A stretch of 64,000 nt of DNA from Methylomusa anaerophila. GTDB taxonomy: Bacteria > Bacillota > Negativicutes > Sporomusales > Sporomusaceae. How positions within the stretch are numbered: the stretch's first letter is position 1; each line of letters opens with the position of its first letter. A model generated the notes under the pieces. The model was not told the DNA's origin. It was given only the letters and a program-made list of their open reading frames with translations, and did no database searches. Positions 16,511-25,601 of the stretch are shown piece by piece. The DNA is taken from assembly GCF_003966895.1 (NCBI RefSeq), contig NZ_AP018449.1, positions 2,311,501 through 2,375,500 on the forward strand, given 5' to 3'. Position numbers and translations under genes: made by a program.

Positions 16511-17089
16511 ATGGCGATTAGCTTAAGTAAAGGACAAAAAGTAGACTTGACTAAAACAAATCCCGGTTTGACGAAAATTATTATCGGTCTTGGCTGGGAT
16601 ACGAACAAGTACGACGGCAGCAGTGATTTTGATTTGGATGCGTCCGCTTTTTTGCTTGGTGGATCAGGTAAAGTTCAAAGTGAGCAGGATTTTATTTTTT
16701 ACAACAACCCGAGCGGCGCTGAAGGAGCGGTTGTACATACGGGAGATAACAAAACCGGCGCCGGCGAAGGCGATGATGAACAAATTAAGGTTGACTTGTC
16801 CAAAGTACCCGCAACGATTGAAAAAATAGACTTCACCATTACAATTCATGAAGCGGCGGAACGCAAACAAAACTTTGGCCAAGTTTCAAACGCTTATGTA
16901 CGGATATTTAATGAAGTAACTGATGAAGAACTTATCCGGTATGATTTGGGCGAAGATTTTTCCGTTGAAACCGCTATTGTCGTAGCCGAACTTTACCGGC
17001 ACGGCAATGAATGGAAATTTAATGCCGTCGGCAGCGGGTTCCAAGGCGGCCTGGCGGCTCTTTGCGCCAATTTTGGGCTTAATGTTTAA
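16511..17089 (+). CDS. terD: TerD-family stress protein 2
   Basis: The 192-residue canonical TerD protein has both calcium loops, [13 protein letters not shown] and [15 protein letters not shown], plus the C-terminal [18 protein letters not shown] block typical of the family. It starts at ATG with AGGAGG ten nucleotides upstream. It is part of a run of four paralogues that probably assemble at the membrane with TerC and respond to metal or envelope stress. The gap to the next gene is 19 nt, so the two are co-transcribed. Confidence 0.93.
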   Translation: MAISLSKGQKVDLTKTNPGLTKIIIGLGWDTNKYDGSSDFDLDASAFLLGGSGKVQSEQDFIFYNNPSGAEGAVVHTGDNKTGAGEGDDEQIKVDLSKVPATIEKIDFTITIHEAAERKQNFGQVSNAYVRIFNEVTDEELIRYDLGEDFSVETAIVVAELYRHGNEWKFNAVGSGFQGGLAALCANFGLNV

Positions 17090-17108
17090 CAATCGGAGGT
17101 TACATTAA

Positions 17109-17681
17109 ATGTCTATCAATCTAAGTAAAGGCGAGAGAATTAATCTGTCGAAAGAAGCTCCCGGCTTGAAAAAAGTCGGTGTTGGCTTAGGCTGGGACAC
17201 AAACACTACCGACACCGGCGTTGATTTCGATTTGGATGCATCGGTTTTTCTGGTCGGTGCCAACGGAAAAATCCCATCGGAAAAATACTTTGTGTTCTAT
17301 AATAATCTGACATCCCCCGACGGGGCGGTGAAGCATACCGGCGACAACCGCACCGGCCAGGGGGATGGCGATGACGAAACTATTCTTGTTGATATTCCCA
17401 AGCTTGATGGAAATATTCAGGATTTAATATTTGTTGTTACCATTCATGAGGCAACTGCCAGAAAGCAGAATTTCGGACAGGTCCGCAACGCGTTCATTCG
17501 CCTTTATAATGAAGAGAACGGCAAGGAAGTTGCGAAGTATGAGTTGAATGAAGATTTTTCCCGCGAGACCGCCCTCGAGTTTGGCCGTCTTTACAAAAAA
17601 GACGGTGAATGGAGATTTCAGGCTGTTGGCCAAGGATATAATACGGGGCTGCAGGGATTTGTTGATAAGTATTATGAATAA
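17109..17681 (+). CDS. TerD-family stress protein 3
   Basis: The 190-residue TerD/TerE-type protein is closest in pattern to the preceding paralogue. It has DFDLDASVFLVG and GDNRTGQGDGDDETI calcium loops and a TALEFGRLYKKDGEWRF C-terminal block. ATG start with CGGAGG. A tandem duplication origin is likely. An intrinsic hairpin lies after this gene, so the three upstream TerD genes may be made in excess over the distal biosynthetic genes. Confidence 0.93.
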   Translation: MSINLSKGERINLSKEAPGLKKVGVGLGWDTNTTDTGVDFDLDASVFLVGANGKIPSEKYFVFYNNLTSPDGAVKHTGDNRTGQGDGDDETILVDIPKLDGNIQDLIFVVTIHEATARKQNFGQVRNAFIRLYNEENGKEVAKYELNEDFSRETALEFGRLYKKDGEWRFQAVGQGYNTGLQGFVDKYYE

Positions 17682-17716
17682 TAAGGACAAAAGAGACAAA
17701 AGACAAAAGGATATAT

Positions 17717-17742
17717 AAGAAAGGGGGATTCCCCTTTCTTTT
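17717..17742 (+). terminator. Attenuating hairpin inside the ter operon
   Basis: AAGAAAGGGG / CCCCTTTCTT with a 4-nt loop is followed by TT. It is placed between the third and fourth TerD genes and probably gives partial termination. Confidence 0.65.
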
Positions 17743-17787
17743 GGTATTGCCATTTTATGGAAAATTTTGACAAAGTGAGGGTTTATA

Positions 17788-18438
17788 GTGGGCTTCTTTG
17801 ATAAAGTTAATATGGAAAAGAAACCACAGGCAGCGGCAACGCCGACGGCAAAAATTAATCTTAGCAAATCAGGCGACTCCCACACAATAGATTTGACCAA
17901 AAAAAGCAGCGAAATACTGGTTAACCTAAACTGGCGCACTACGCTGGAAAAGAAAAACTTTTTCGGCATGCTATCCAAAGAAAGCATTGATCTTGACTTA
18001 GGCTGCATGTATAAGCTCACCGACGGTTCGCGCGGAGTTATTCAGGCTCTGGGCAATTCTTTCGGCTCGGTGCGCTCCCATCCGTTCATCGGCCTGGATA
18101 AGGACGACCGCACCGGAACGAGCGCTGACGGTGAAAATCTGCGGTTTGCCAAACCGGAGTTGCTTGCCTTTGTCGTGGTATTTGCGTTTATTTATGAAGG
18201 CGCCCCCAACTGGGGGGCTGCGAAAGGCGTTGTCACTGTAAGTCAGCAAGGCAGTCCTGATATCGCACTGCAGCTTGACAATCCCCAAAATGGCAAGATT
18301 ATGTGCGGCTTAGTTGCGATTGAGAACAAGGCGGGCAATCTTGTTATAACTAAGTTGGAAAAGTATTATGATGGACATCGGCAGCTTGATAAGGACTTTG
18401 GGTTTGGTTTTAATTGGACGGCCGGTTCCAAAAATTAA
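17788..18438 (+). CDS. Divergent TerD-domain protein (TerA-like)
   Basis: The 216-residue protein has an extra 30-residue N-terminus (MGFFDKVNMEKK, then an Ala/Thr-rich linker) before INLSKSGDSHTIDLTKKS, which corresponds to the usual TerD start. The acidic loops are degenerate: IDLDLGCMYKL replaces the first and DKDDRTGTSADGENLRF the second, so calcium binding may be weakened. The layout resembles TerA-like members, which form mixed assemblies with TerD. The start is GTG. The gene lies after the attenuator hairpin and before terC. Confidence 0.8.
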   Translation: MGFFDKVNMEKKPQAAATPTAKINLSKSGDSHTIDLTKKSSEILVNLNWRTTLEKKNFFGMLSKESIDLDLGCMYKLTDGSRGVIQALGNSFGSVRSHPFIGLDKDDRTGTSADGENLRFAKPELLAFVVVFAFIYEGAPNWGAAKGVVTVSQQGSPDIALQLDNPQNGKIMCGLVAIENKAGNLVITKLEKYYDGHRQLDKDFGFGFNWTAGSKN

Positions 18439-18474
18439 TTATTATTACGGCAAAATAAGTGCGGAGGAACAGTA

Positions 18475-19206
18475 ATGAGCGAGTTGGTCACAGGCGTCAT
18501 CAGTAATTATGCACAATTTTTTAGTTTTCAAGCTTTTTGGGACGTGGTTTCAAATCCTCTGAACTTAGCGATTATCGGAACGCTAATTATTCTGGAAGGG
18601 TTACTATCGGCGGATAATGCCCTGGTATTAGCCATAATGGTTAAACATCTGCCCCAAAATCAGCAGAAGAAAGCCCTTTTCTATGGTATCTTCGGTGCAT
18701 ACCTGTTTCGTTTCATTGCGATCGGCTTAGGGACGTATTTAATAAAAATATGGTGGATAAAGGCTGTCGGCGCACTATATTTGTTGTGGCTTTCATTCCA
18801 ATATTTCGCACTTAAAAAGAGTGACAAAGAAGATGACCCCCTGGAAGAAAAAACCTCGGCCATGGGCTTTTGGCGCACAGTTTTAGCGGTAGAGCTTATG
18901 GATATCGCCTTCAGCATGGATAGTGTTCTGGCTGCCATCGGCGTCAGCGATCAGGTATGGGTGCTCTATCTGGGAGGTATTCTCGGCGTAATGATGATGC
19001 GGGGCGTGGCTCAGCTTTTTCTTATGCTTATTGAAAAATATCCCGGTTTGGAAACAACCGCCTATGTATTAATCGGTATAATCGGAACGAAAATGATGGC
19101 TTCGGCTTTTGGTTATCATACAAGCAACGTGGTTTTCTTCGGTACTCTTGTTATCGTGTTTTTTAGTACCTTTGTTATTCATCATCTTCGCGGTGAGAAC
19201 GCTTAA
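18475..19206 (+). CDS. terC: TerC-family integral membrane protein
   Basis: The 243-residue membrane protein has about seven hydrophobic helices. It carries the TerC signatures: LEGLLSADNALVLAIMV in the first half and VELMDIAFSMDSVLAAIGV in the second, each with the conserved aspartates proposed to bind metal. Family members (YceF, YkoY) export manganese or serve metalation of secreted enzymes. In Ter operons the protein is thought to anchor TerD complexes. ATG start after GCGGAGGAAC. The stop is 1 nt from the next start. Confidence 0.92.
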   Translation: MSELVTGVISNYAQFFSFQAFWDVVSNPLNLAIIGTLIILEGLLSADNALVLAIMVKHLPQNQQKKALFYGIFGAYLFRFIAIGLGTYLIKIWWIKAVGALYLLWLSFQYFALKKSDKEDDPLEEKTSAMGFWRTVLAVELMDIAFSMDSVLAAIGVSDQVWVLYLGGILGVMMMRGVAQLFLMLIEKYPGLETTAYVLIGIIGTKMMASAFGYHTSNVVFFGTLVIVFFSTFVIHHLRGENA

Positions 19207-19207
19207 A

Positions 19208-20386
19208 ATGCGGTATTTCAACTATCTTTCCGACGAACAGTTGCAGGATTTGTTTTATATGCCGCCACAATCTACAAGCGTTTCAGACAAGTCATTATTG
19301 GAATATGCCCTGGGAGCAACTTTGTATATGCCGGCCACGCGCAAAACCGTTGCCCAGGATATTGCGGCGGGTAAGCTAAAAGGCTTGACGTCAATGGTGC
19401 TTTGTTTGGAGGATGCTATCGGCGACGGAGAAGTTGTCGCTGCGGAAGAAATGATTGTTGCGCAAATCCGCCTGTTAGCTGCGGCAATCAACAAGGGAGA
19501 ACTGCTGCCCGAGAGAGTCCCGCTAATATTTTTGCGCGTTCGCGATGTTCAGCAAATGGTACGAATAAGCGAACGGCTGGCGTATGACCTGGAATTACTC
19601 ACAGGCTTTGTTTTCCCCAAATTCACCCCGGTAAATGGCGTTGCTTATTTTGAAGCTTTGGCAAAGATTAATCGGCGGACTTCCAAGCCGTTATACGGCA
19701 TGCCCATATTAGAATCGCCGGAATACATCTATATTGAAAGCCGCTGCGAACAATTGCAGGCGGCCCAAGTCTTGCTTAATCAGTTTCGTGATCTTGTCTT
19801 AAATGTAAGAATCGGCGCCACTGATTTATGCGGTTTGTTCGGCCTGCGCCGCAGTCCTGATGAAACCATCTATGATATTGCCCTCATCAAGGACTCTATT
19901 GCGGATATAGTCAATATATTCACGCGGCCGGACAGCATGTTTGTTGTTTCCGCCCCTGTTTGGGAGTTTTTCTCCAGCGGCCGGGTTTTAAAGCCTTTGC
20001 TTCGCCAAAGCCCTTTTGTCAGGCTAGGGCGGAAAGGCGGCCAACTGAGAGATCAGTTGGTGTGCCGTTATATTGACGGTTTGATTCATGAAGTGATACT
20101 GGATAAAGCCAACGGGCTGACAGGCAAGACAATTATTCATCCCAGCCACATCAGGCCGGTTCAATCCCTGTATGTAGTAACGCACGAGGAATACATTGAC
20201 GCCTTAAGTATCATCAACAATGGCAAGAATGGCAAAAGCGAGGTAGGAGTAATTGCCAGCCAATATGCCAACAAAATGAACGAAATAAAGCCTCACCTGC
20301 GCTGGGCGCAAAAAATACTGATCAAATCGCGCGTCTATGGAGTGTTCAATGAACAGCACAACTTCACAAGCTTACTCGAGGCTTAA
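19208..20386 (+). CDS. HpcH/HpaI (citrate-lyase beta-like) aldolase of the Ter module
   Basis: The 392-residue protein is of the CitE/HpcH aldolase class, TIM barrels that cleave or form C-C bonds on CoA- or keto-acid substrates. Visible features are the N-terminal TLYMPATRK, LCLEDAIGDGEV (the acidic metal/substrate pocket), LIFLRVRD and a C-terminal KTIIHPSHI, matching the family KxCIHPxQ box. Members of this divergent branch travel with ter genes in a proposed nucleoside-like metabolite pathway (Ter-dependent stress systems of Anantharaman and colleagues). ATG 19208 lies directly after the terC stop. Confidence 0.82.
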   Translation: MRYFNYLSDEQLQDLFYMPPQSTSVSDKSLLEYALGATLYMPATRKTVAQDIAAGKLKGLTSMVLCLEDAIGDGEVVAAEEMIVAQIRLLAAAINKGELLPERVPLIFLRVRDVQQMVRISERLAYDLELLTGFVFPKFTPVNGVAYFEALAKINRRTSKPLYGMPILESPEYIYIESRCEQLQAAQVLLNQFRDLVLNVRIGATDLCGLFGLRRSPDETIYDIALIKDSIADIVNIFTRPDSMFVVSAPVWEFFSSGRVLKPLLRQSPFVRLGRKGGQLRDQLVCRYIDGLIHEVILDKANGLTGKTIIHPSHIRPVQSLYVVTHEEYIDALSIINNGKNGKSEVGVIASQYANKMNEIKPHLRWAQKILIKSRVYGVFNEQHNFTSLLEA

Positions 20387-22847
20387 CCGCCATTATGAAA
20401 TCTTAGACGATTTAAAGGTTGAAGTCAGTATAACAAGCAACCCTTATCAAATTCCGGTTGATGCGTTGTTCGGAATGGCGGCCCGACAAAATGCAAAACG
20501 CGGTTTTCTGTTTGTCAGCAAAGTGTTAGGCAAGCATATCCCTGTTCATCCGTTCATTCCTTTTGCCGGCGGAGCGGCCTTGGCCAGACGTTATGCCGAG
20601 ATTATACTGGGTGATTATCACGCGGCCGGGCAGGACGATCTTGCCAATATATTTACTAAGCCGGAGCTTTGCCAATCCCAATGGGAATCGATAGCTGACA
20701 ATTACATCCATCTCGCCGACCCGACATTGTTTATCGGCTTTGCCGAAACAGCCACTGCCCTTGGACATGCCATGTTCAGTTGCTTTCAGGGAGAAGCGAG
20801 GTACATTCATACTACCAGGGAAAATATACCAGACATCGGTAATTTTTTTGACTTTACCGAAGATCACAGCCATGCGCCGGAACATAGATGTTATGCGGCT
20901 GACCCTGATCTGTTTGCCGGTCAACGCACTATCGTGCTGGTTGACGACGAAATTACCACCGGCAACTCGGCGCTCAATTTGATTCGCGCTATTCACCACC
21001 GTTATTCGCATCTTAGCTTTGTAGTAGCATCACTCTTGGACTGGCGGTCACCGGAAAACCATCGGCGATTTGCTGATGTTGAGCGGGAGCTTGGGATAAA
21101 TATTCAAACAGTATCGTTGCTAACCGGGCGAATAAAAGTAAACGGCAGCCCGGTAATAAAACAAACTGTCCATAGACGGCGCGACAGTTTTAGGGCAGCG
21201 GAACAAAAAGTTGACAGGATAGTGCTGCAAAGTTCGTTGGCGTTGAAAAAAGGCTCATCGGTTAATAGCCTTAATAGAGCCAATTTTACGCCCTATCTTG
21301 CGGCAACCGGCAGATTTGGCCTGAGTGCCGAGGAAAACCGGATCAATAATTTTGAACTGCAGCGAATAGGAAGGCAGTTGCGAAAACTACGGCAAGGCGC
21401 CAGAACACTCTGCCTGGGAACAGGTGAATTTATGCATGTACCCTTTGCCGTCGCCCGCTACATGGGCAATGGCGTATTTATGCAATCAACCACCCGTAGC
21501 CCCATTCACGCTGCCGACAATCCGGGCTATGCCGTCCGGCAGGCTTTGACTTTTGCCAATCATGAGGACCCGGCAATTAACAACTTCATTTATAATATCC
21601 CCGCTGGGTATTATGATGAGGTTTTCGTATTTTTGGAGCGGGAAGCATCTTACGGGCAGCTTGTGCCGATGTTTGACGCCTTAAAAAGAACAGGCATACC
21701 CCGCGTATGCTGTGTGGCGTTCGTGCCGCAGGAATTCCCCATTGCGCCACCCGCGCCAATGGGAAGCTACAATACCGCTGATGTTGTCTTCCTGCTTAAA
21801 GATATCGGTTCAATGCTGCCGGAAACGGAAACAGAAGAAAGGGAAGAAGCAATTCAAGGAGGCCGTCACTATTCGGAAATGCTGCCGAAAGAATATCGCC
21901 CGACCGAAGAGTATATAAAACTATATCATGATACCCTTACGGCAACGGCGCGAAAAGTTGCCCTGGCGGCCGGGATTGTAGCGGAACTGATCGTTAAGCT
22001 GCGAGGCGCAAACATAGTGCTGGCGTCCCTCGCGCGGGCCGGAACACCCATTGGCATATTAATTAAACGTTACTTACAGTACAAATACAAGTTTGACCTG
22101 CCGCATTACAGCATTTCCATCATCCGGGGCAAGGGAATTGATGAAAATGCTATTTTGTATATCCGCAAACAGCATCCTGAAGCGGATATTCAGTTTGTCG
22201 ACGGCTGGACGGGTAAAGGAGCGATAACCAAACAATTAATTGCGGCCTGTAAATTATTTGCGATAAAATACGGCGTGACGCTTAATCCCGATTTGGCTGT
22301 TTTGGCCGATCCCGGCCATTGTGTTCCCCTGTACGGCACCAGGGAGGATTTTCTAGTTCCCAGCGCTTGTCTGAATGCGACTGTTTCCGGCTTGGTCAGC
22401 CGGACGGTTCACCGTGACGATCTCATTGGACAATATGATTTCCATGGCGCTAAATACTATCGCGAATGGGCCGGTCAGGATTTGTCCCGGCCATTTGTCG
22501 ATACCATCGCCGGGTACTTGGTGGCTGTGGCGCCAGCGGCGGAAGCGCAAGCTGAAATAATGCTCAAGGAAATAACCGAACCAACCTGGGATGGTTTAAA
22601 AAACATCCAGGCAATTCAAAACAGCTTCGGTATACAGGATATTAACTTAATTAAACCGGGGGTCGGCGAAACCACCAGGGTGTTATTGCGGCGCGTTCCC
22701 TGGCGTATTCTGGTCGACTCCGTTAAGAATCCAAATTTGAAACATATCTTGATGCTGGCCGGCGAACGCAGCGTACCGGTTGAGGAATGGCCGGGCCTTC
22801 CCTATTCGTGTTGCGGCTTGATAAAGCCTGTCGGGGGAGATAACTGA
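20349..22847 (+). CDS. Phosphoribosyltransferase-TRSP-StiP fusion protein
   Basis: The 832-residue fusion joins parts usually encoded by two or more Ter-associated genes. Residues about 1-260 are an orotate-PRTase-like domain with the PRPP loop IVLVDDEITTGNS near 195. About 330-480 is a TRSP domain (TLCLGTGEFMHVPF, then MQSTTRSPI). About 490-830 is a StiP-type domain, a predicted cysteine protease-like/RNA-associated module, with HYSEMLP, SLARAGTPIG, DGWTGKGAI and GTREDFLVPSACLN. It is proposed to make or process a ribosyl-linked metabolite in the stress response. ATG 20349 follows GGAG and overlaps the aldolase gene by 38 nt, implying translational coupling. Its stop overlaps the next start. 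Confidence 0.82.
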   Translation: MNSTTSQAYSRLNRHYEILDDLKVEVSITSNPYQIPVDALFGMAARQNAKRGFLFVSKVLGKHIPVHPFIPFAGGAALARRYAEIILGDYHAAGQDDLANIFTKPELCQSQWESIADNYIHLADPTLFIGFAETATALGHAMFSCFQGEARYIHTTRENIPDIGNFFDFTEDHSHAPEHRCYAADPDLFAGQRTIVLVDDEITTGNSALNLIRAIHHRYSHLSFVVASLLDWRSPENHRRFADVERELGINIQTVSLLTGRIKVNGSPVIKQTVHRRRDSFRAAEQKVDRIVLQSSLALKKGSSVNSLNRANFTPYLAATGRFGLSAEENRINNFELQRIGRQLRKLRQGARTLCLGTGEFMHVPFAVARYMGNGVFMQSTTRSPIHAADNPGYAVRQALTFANHEDPAINNFIYNIPAGYYDEVFVFLEREASYGQLVPMFDALKRTGIPRVCCVAFVPQEFPIAPPAPMGSYNTADVVFLLKDIGSMLPETETEEREEAIQGGRHYSEMLPKEYRPTEEYIKLYHDTLTATARKVALAAGIVAELIVKLRGANIVLASLARAGTPIGILIKRYLQYKYKFDLPHYSISIIRGKGIDENAILYIRKQHPEADIQFVDGWTGKGAITKQLIAACKLFAIKYGVTLNPDLAVLADPGHCVPLYGTREDFLVPSACLNATVSGLVSRTVHRDDLIGQYDFHGAKYYREWAGQDLSRPFVDTIAGYLVAVAPAAEAQAEIMLKEITEPTWDGLKNIQAIQNSFGIQDINLIKPGVGETTRVLLRRVPWRILVDSVKNPNLKHILMLAGERSVPVEEWPGLPYSCCGLIKPVGGDN

Positions 22848-23662
22848 TGCTTTTTGCCAGTGATCTTGATCAAACTCTTATTTACTCGCAGTCTTCATTT
22901 AGACTAGCACCGGGAGCAATACCGCCAGCGTTAAATCTGGTCGAAATACATGAAGGCCGCGAAATATCATACGTGGCGAATAGCGTGGCGTTGCGGCTGC
23001 AAAGATTGTTGGACAATGTTTGTTTTGTCCCGGTAACCACACGGACAATCGAACAATACCGGCGAATATCGTTGTTTAGGCGTGATTTCACGCCTGATTA
23101 CGCCATTGTGTGCAATGGCGGCCATATTTTAGTCCGTGGTAATCCCGACGAAGCATGGAACCGCCAAGTTAGGGCGAATATGGAACAATTTTGCGCAGAC
23201 AGAAGCCTCATTCTGGCCAGATTCGGTGAACTGCAACATGAATCCTGGATTCAGTCAAGCCGCACGGTGGATAGGTTGTTCGATTACTTTATTGTTGAGC
23301 GGGCAACAGTGCCGGCAGCGGAATTAAATTCTTTCACCGAATGGGCTGAACAACAAAACTGGCGTGTCTCCCTCCAAGGGAGAAAGCTCTATTTTGTCCC
23401 CAAAGTAGTAAATAAGTGGGATGCTGTGGCTCATGTGCGCAATTTGACCGGGCGAACCAGGATAGCCGCGGCGGGCGATTCGCTCCTTGATCTGTGCATG
23501 CTTGAGCAGGCCGACTTTGCCATAGCACCATGCCATGGCGAAATATGGGAGCATCACTCTGACGGCAGGTTGGTAATGGTAAATATACGTTTCACCAAAC
23601 AACAAGGCATATATGCCGCCGATGAAATTCTCGATTTTATTTTCGAGTCAGCAGGAAAATAG
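22847..23662 (+). CDS. HAD-superfamily hydrolase of the Ter module
   Basis: The 271-residue Cof/sucrose-phosphatase-like HAD phosphatase has nucleophile motif SDLDQTLIY (Asp6, general acid Asp8), a capping domain, and the terminal metal motif AAGDSLLDLCML. HAD enzymes hydrolyse phosphate esters using Mg2+. In ter biosynthetic modules one is regularly paired with the PRTase/TRSP protein, presumably to dephosphorylate its product. Its ATG overlaps the preceding TGA by one base (TGATG), so translation is coupled. Confidence 0.88.
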   Translation: MLFASDLDQTLIYSQSSFRLAPGAIPPALNLVEIHEGREISYVANSVALRLQRLLDNVCFVPVTTRTIEQYRRISLFRRDFTPDYAIVCNGGHILVRGNPDEAWNRQVRANMEQFCADRSLILARFGELQHESWIQSSRTVDRLFDYFIVERATVPAAELNSFTEWAEQQNWRVSLQGRKLYFVPKVVNKWDAVAHVRNLTGRTRIAAAGDSLLDLCMLEQADFAIAPCHGEIWEHHSDGRLVMVNIRFTKQQGIYAADEILDFIFESAGK

Positions 23663-23762
23663 CGATATGAGACTGCGATTAGCTTAGATGGTATATCGAC
23701 CTAATCTATTGCCTACGAATATTCATGTAACTTATTCGTATAATAGCAATAGAGGTGGCGGT

Positions 23763-23993
23763 ATGAAAACAACTGACAAAAAGGCCGGTTTTAGCCTGCA
23801 GGCGTTGCCGCTTTTTCTTTTTTTCGGTTTTCATGTGGTTATCGGCGTAGCGGCAGCAATCGCAGGCGTCTTTGTTATTGCAAACCAGGGGATATTATAT
23901 GCCGGCCTGGGTTTGATAGGGGCGGCAATCTTTGCTTTAACAAATGCGGTCGAGGGATTTATCGAACTGTTTATGGGGCAGGGGACAGGTTAG
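23763..23993 (+). CDS. Small two-helix membrane protein
   Basis: The 76-residue protein has a short charged N-terminus (MKTTDKKAG) and two glycine/alanine-rich transmembrane helices (about 14-40 and 45-70). It is not recognised. GAGGTGGCGGT upstream supports the ATG. It is the last gene of the Ter island and separated by 100 nt from the HAD gene, so it could be an accessory membrane partner of TerC or simply a neighbour. Confidence 0.6.
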   Translation: MKTTDKKAGFSLQALPLFLFFGFHVVIGVAAAIAGVFVIANQGILYAGLGLIGAAIFALTNAVEGFIELFMGQGTG

Positions 23994-24069
23994 ATTATTT
24001 TCTAAAGCAAGAATATATTGAACTTCCCCGGGGCCAGTGACCTTGGCATACTACACATAGTTATTCCTG

Positions 24070-24308
24070 GTTGCTTATACCAAGGAACTGCTGAGCCGCT
24101 AACGGCGAGAGGGCCCTCCAGAGGATGACACAAGCCTTGCAATATTGTTGATATAAAAGTATGTTTCCCGGCGCATGTAAAAAACCTCTGCCAGCAGCAA
24201 GGCCGCTGAAAAAACCCTTTGATGCGAAAAAAGGTACAGTCCCTCAAGAAAACTGAGGAAGCTGTACCTTTTTTTCGCGTATAATTTAAGATGTCAGGAA
24301 GGACAAAG
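24070..24308 (+). repeat. Ter-island bracketing repeat, right copy
   Basis: The copy begins with 41 nt identical to 15267-15307 (the 3' end of the reductase gene and its stop). It then follows the left copy through the terminator and the TCAGGA-GGACA segment. No reductase coding sequence lies upstream of it, so this is a detached gene end. It fills most of the gap 23994-24323. Confidence 0.85.
24227..24275. terminator. Terminator (duplicated copy)
   Basis: This is the same hairpin as at 15426-15475, with AAAAAAGGTACAG facing GCTGTACCTTTTTTT. The paired position that is U-G in the left copy is C-G here. It separates the Ter island from the convergent regulator gene. Confidence 0.85.
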
Positions 24309-24323
24309 AGATGCGCAAAATAC

Positions 24324-25256
24324 TTATACTTCAGCAATAATTTCCCCTGTCCGGGATATATCATAGCCGCTCATGCCGGCAATTTCATTGCGGAATGTGG
24401 TTGACCGCAGCACGTCCAGCAAAGACCTGAACTGGGGCTTGTCCATGTCTTCTTTACGGATCACCAAATCATACCGTTCTTTTTGCATGGGGATGAAGTC
24501 AATATCCTTTACCTGCAGAGCGATCTTTTCGGTCCCTACGCCCACATCAGCCTCGCTGCGCGCCACACAACTGGCAACAGCCAAATGGCTCGTCTCTTCC
24601 CGGTCATAACTATCGATCTGCCGGCTGTCAATTCCGAGAACCCGCAGTTTTTCATCAATCAGCACCCGCGTGCCTGAACCCCGCTCCCGGTTGACAAACC
24701 GCACACCGGATTTGGTGAGATCCAGCCAGTCCCGGATATTCTTCGGATTACCCTTGGCCACATAGAAGCCTGACATACGGTACACCAGATTGATTATCAC
24801 CGTCTTATGACCAGGCAGCATGCGCCGTACATAGGGAATGTTGTATTCGCCGGAGTCACTGTCCCACAAATGAGCCGTCACAGCGTTGGCCGTTCCCCGA
24901 TATAGGGCGCCCAATCCATCCAGGCTGCCGCAGTAATTACGCAAAAAATGCAGGTTGGGCATTTTTTTTTCCATATGACGGGTTAAGGCATCCAGAATTG
25001 CATCTTGCCCACAGACAATCAGTCCCTCGCTGGTGCAAAAAAGAGCTTCCGCGCGCCTGTCCGTTGCTGTTACTGCCGGCTGATTCCCTTTGGTTTTACT
25101 TTTATATATTTCCAAATCGCTCGCTTCTACCCGTACCTTGCGTCCAACACGGTAACCGGTCAGTTCGCCGCGCTTAATCAGTTCGTATACTGTAAAGCGG
25201 GAAATCTTGAGAATCTTGGCCACTTCTTCCGGCGTATACGATACATCTTCCGCCAT
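24324..25256 (-). CDS. HTH regulator with molybdate-type substrate-binding domain
   Basis: The 310-residue transcription factor has two domains. Residues about 1-55 are an excisionase/MerR-like DNA-binding domain (YTPEEVAKILKISRFTVYEL, then RVGRKVRVEASDLE). The remainder is a periplasmic-binding-protein-like type II domain of the PBP_like_2 class found in molybdate or tungstate regulators (GSLDGLGALYRG, VNRERGSGTRVLIDEKL, EADVGVGTEKIAL). It probably senses a small oxyanion in the cytoplasm. No transporter genes adjoin, and TATCATAT repeats upstream suggest autoregulation. Confidence 0.85.
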   Translation of the reverse strand: MAEDVSYTPEEVAKILKISRFTVYELIKRGELTGYRVGRKVRVEASDLEIYKSKTKGNQPAVTATDRRAEALFCTSEGLIVCGQDAILDALTRHMEKKMPNLHFLRNYCGSLDGLGALYRGTANAVTAHLWDSDSGEYNIPYVRRMLPGHKTVIINLVYRMSGFYVAKGNPKNIRDWLDLTKSGVRFVNRERGSGTRVLIDEKLRVLGIDSRQIDSYDREETSHLAVASCVARSEADVGVGTEKIALQVKDIDFIPMQKERYDLVIRKEDMDKPQFRSLLDVLRSTTFRNEIAGMSGYDISRTGEIIAEV

Positions 25257-25601
25257 GTTTTCACCTCATAACAGGAACATCCTGAACTCCTATTTTATTA
25301 TATCACTCATTATATCATATTAGTTCATTATATCATATCAATATCAATATCATATCATGTCATAGCCGCCATACGCTAAAAAAATATGGAACTTGTTTGG
25401 AATTTATTGTATCATGGAAATGCATATCAACAAAAAGTAAAGGTGGTGCTTAAATTTCCGCACGAATTACCTCACTTTATGGCGGAAAAAAATTTTAATA
25501 TATAAATACTTTGGTTTTACGCAGGGACTTTGCCGATGTGTGTAGAAAATGCTTGAAAACAATATTATTATTGGTGACTATTATTGACAAAAAGGGCAAA
25601 A
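25257..25601. promoter_or_regulatory. Repeat-rich divergent control region
   Basis: This 345-nt gap contains a cluster of TATCATAT-type repeats at 25296-25366 (ATTATATCACTC, CATTATATCATAT twice, then ATATCAATATCA). They sit immediately upstream of the HTH/PBP regulator and probably form its own operator. The remainder up to the deacetylase gene shows nothing I recognise. Confidence 0.5.

Noticed and set aside
24002..24364. Minus-strand frame with a peptide similar to one opposite the reductase gene end
   Set aside because: The similarity comes from the duplicated 3' end of the reductase gene, not from a real protein.
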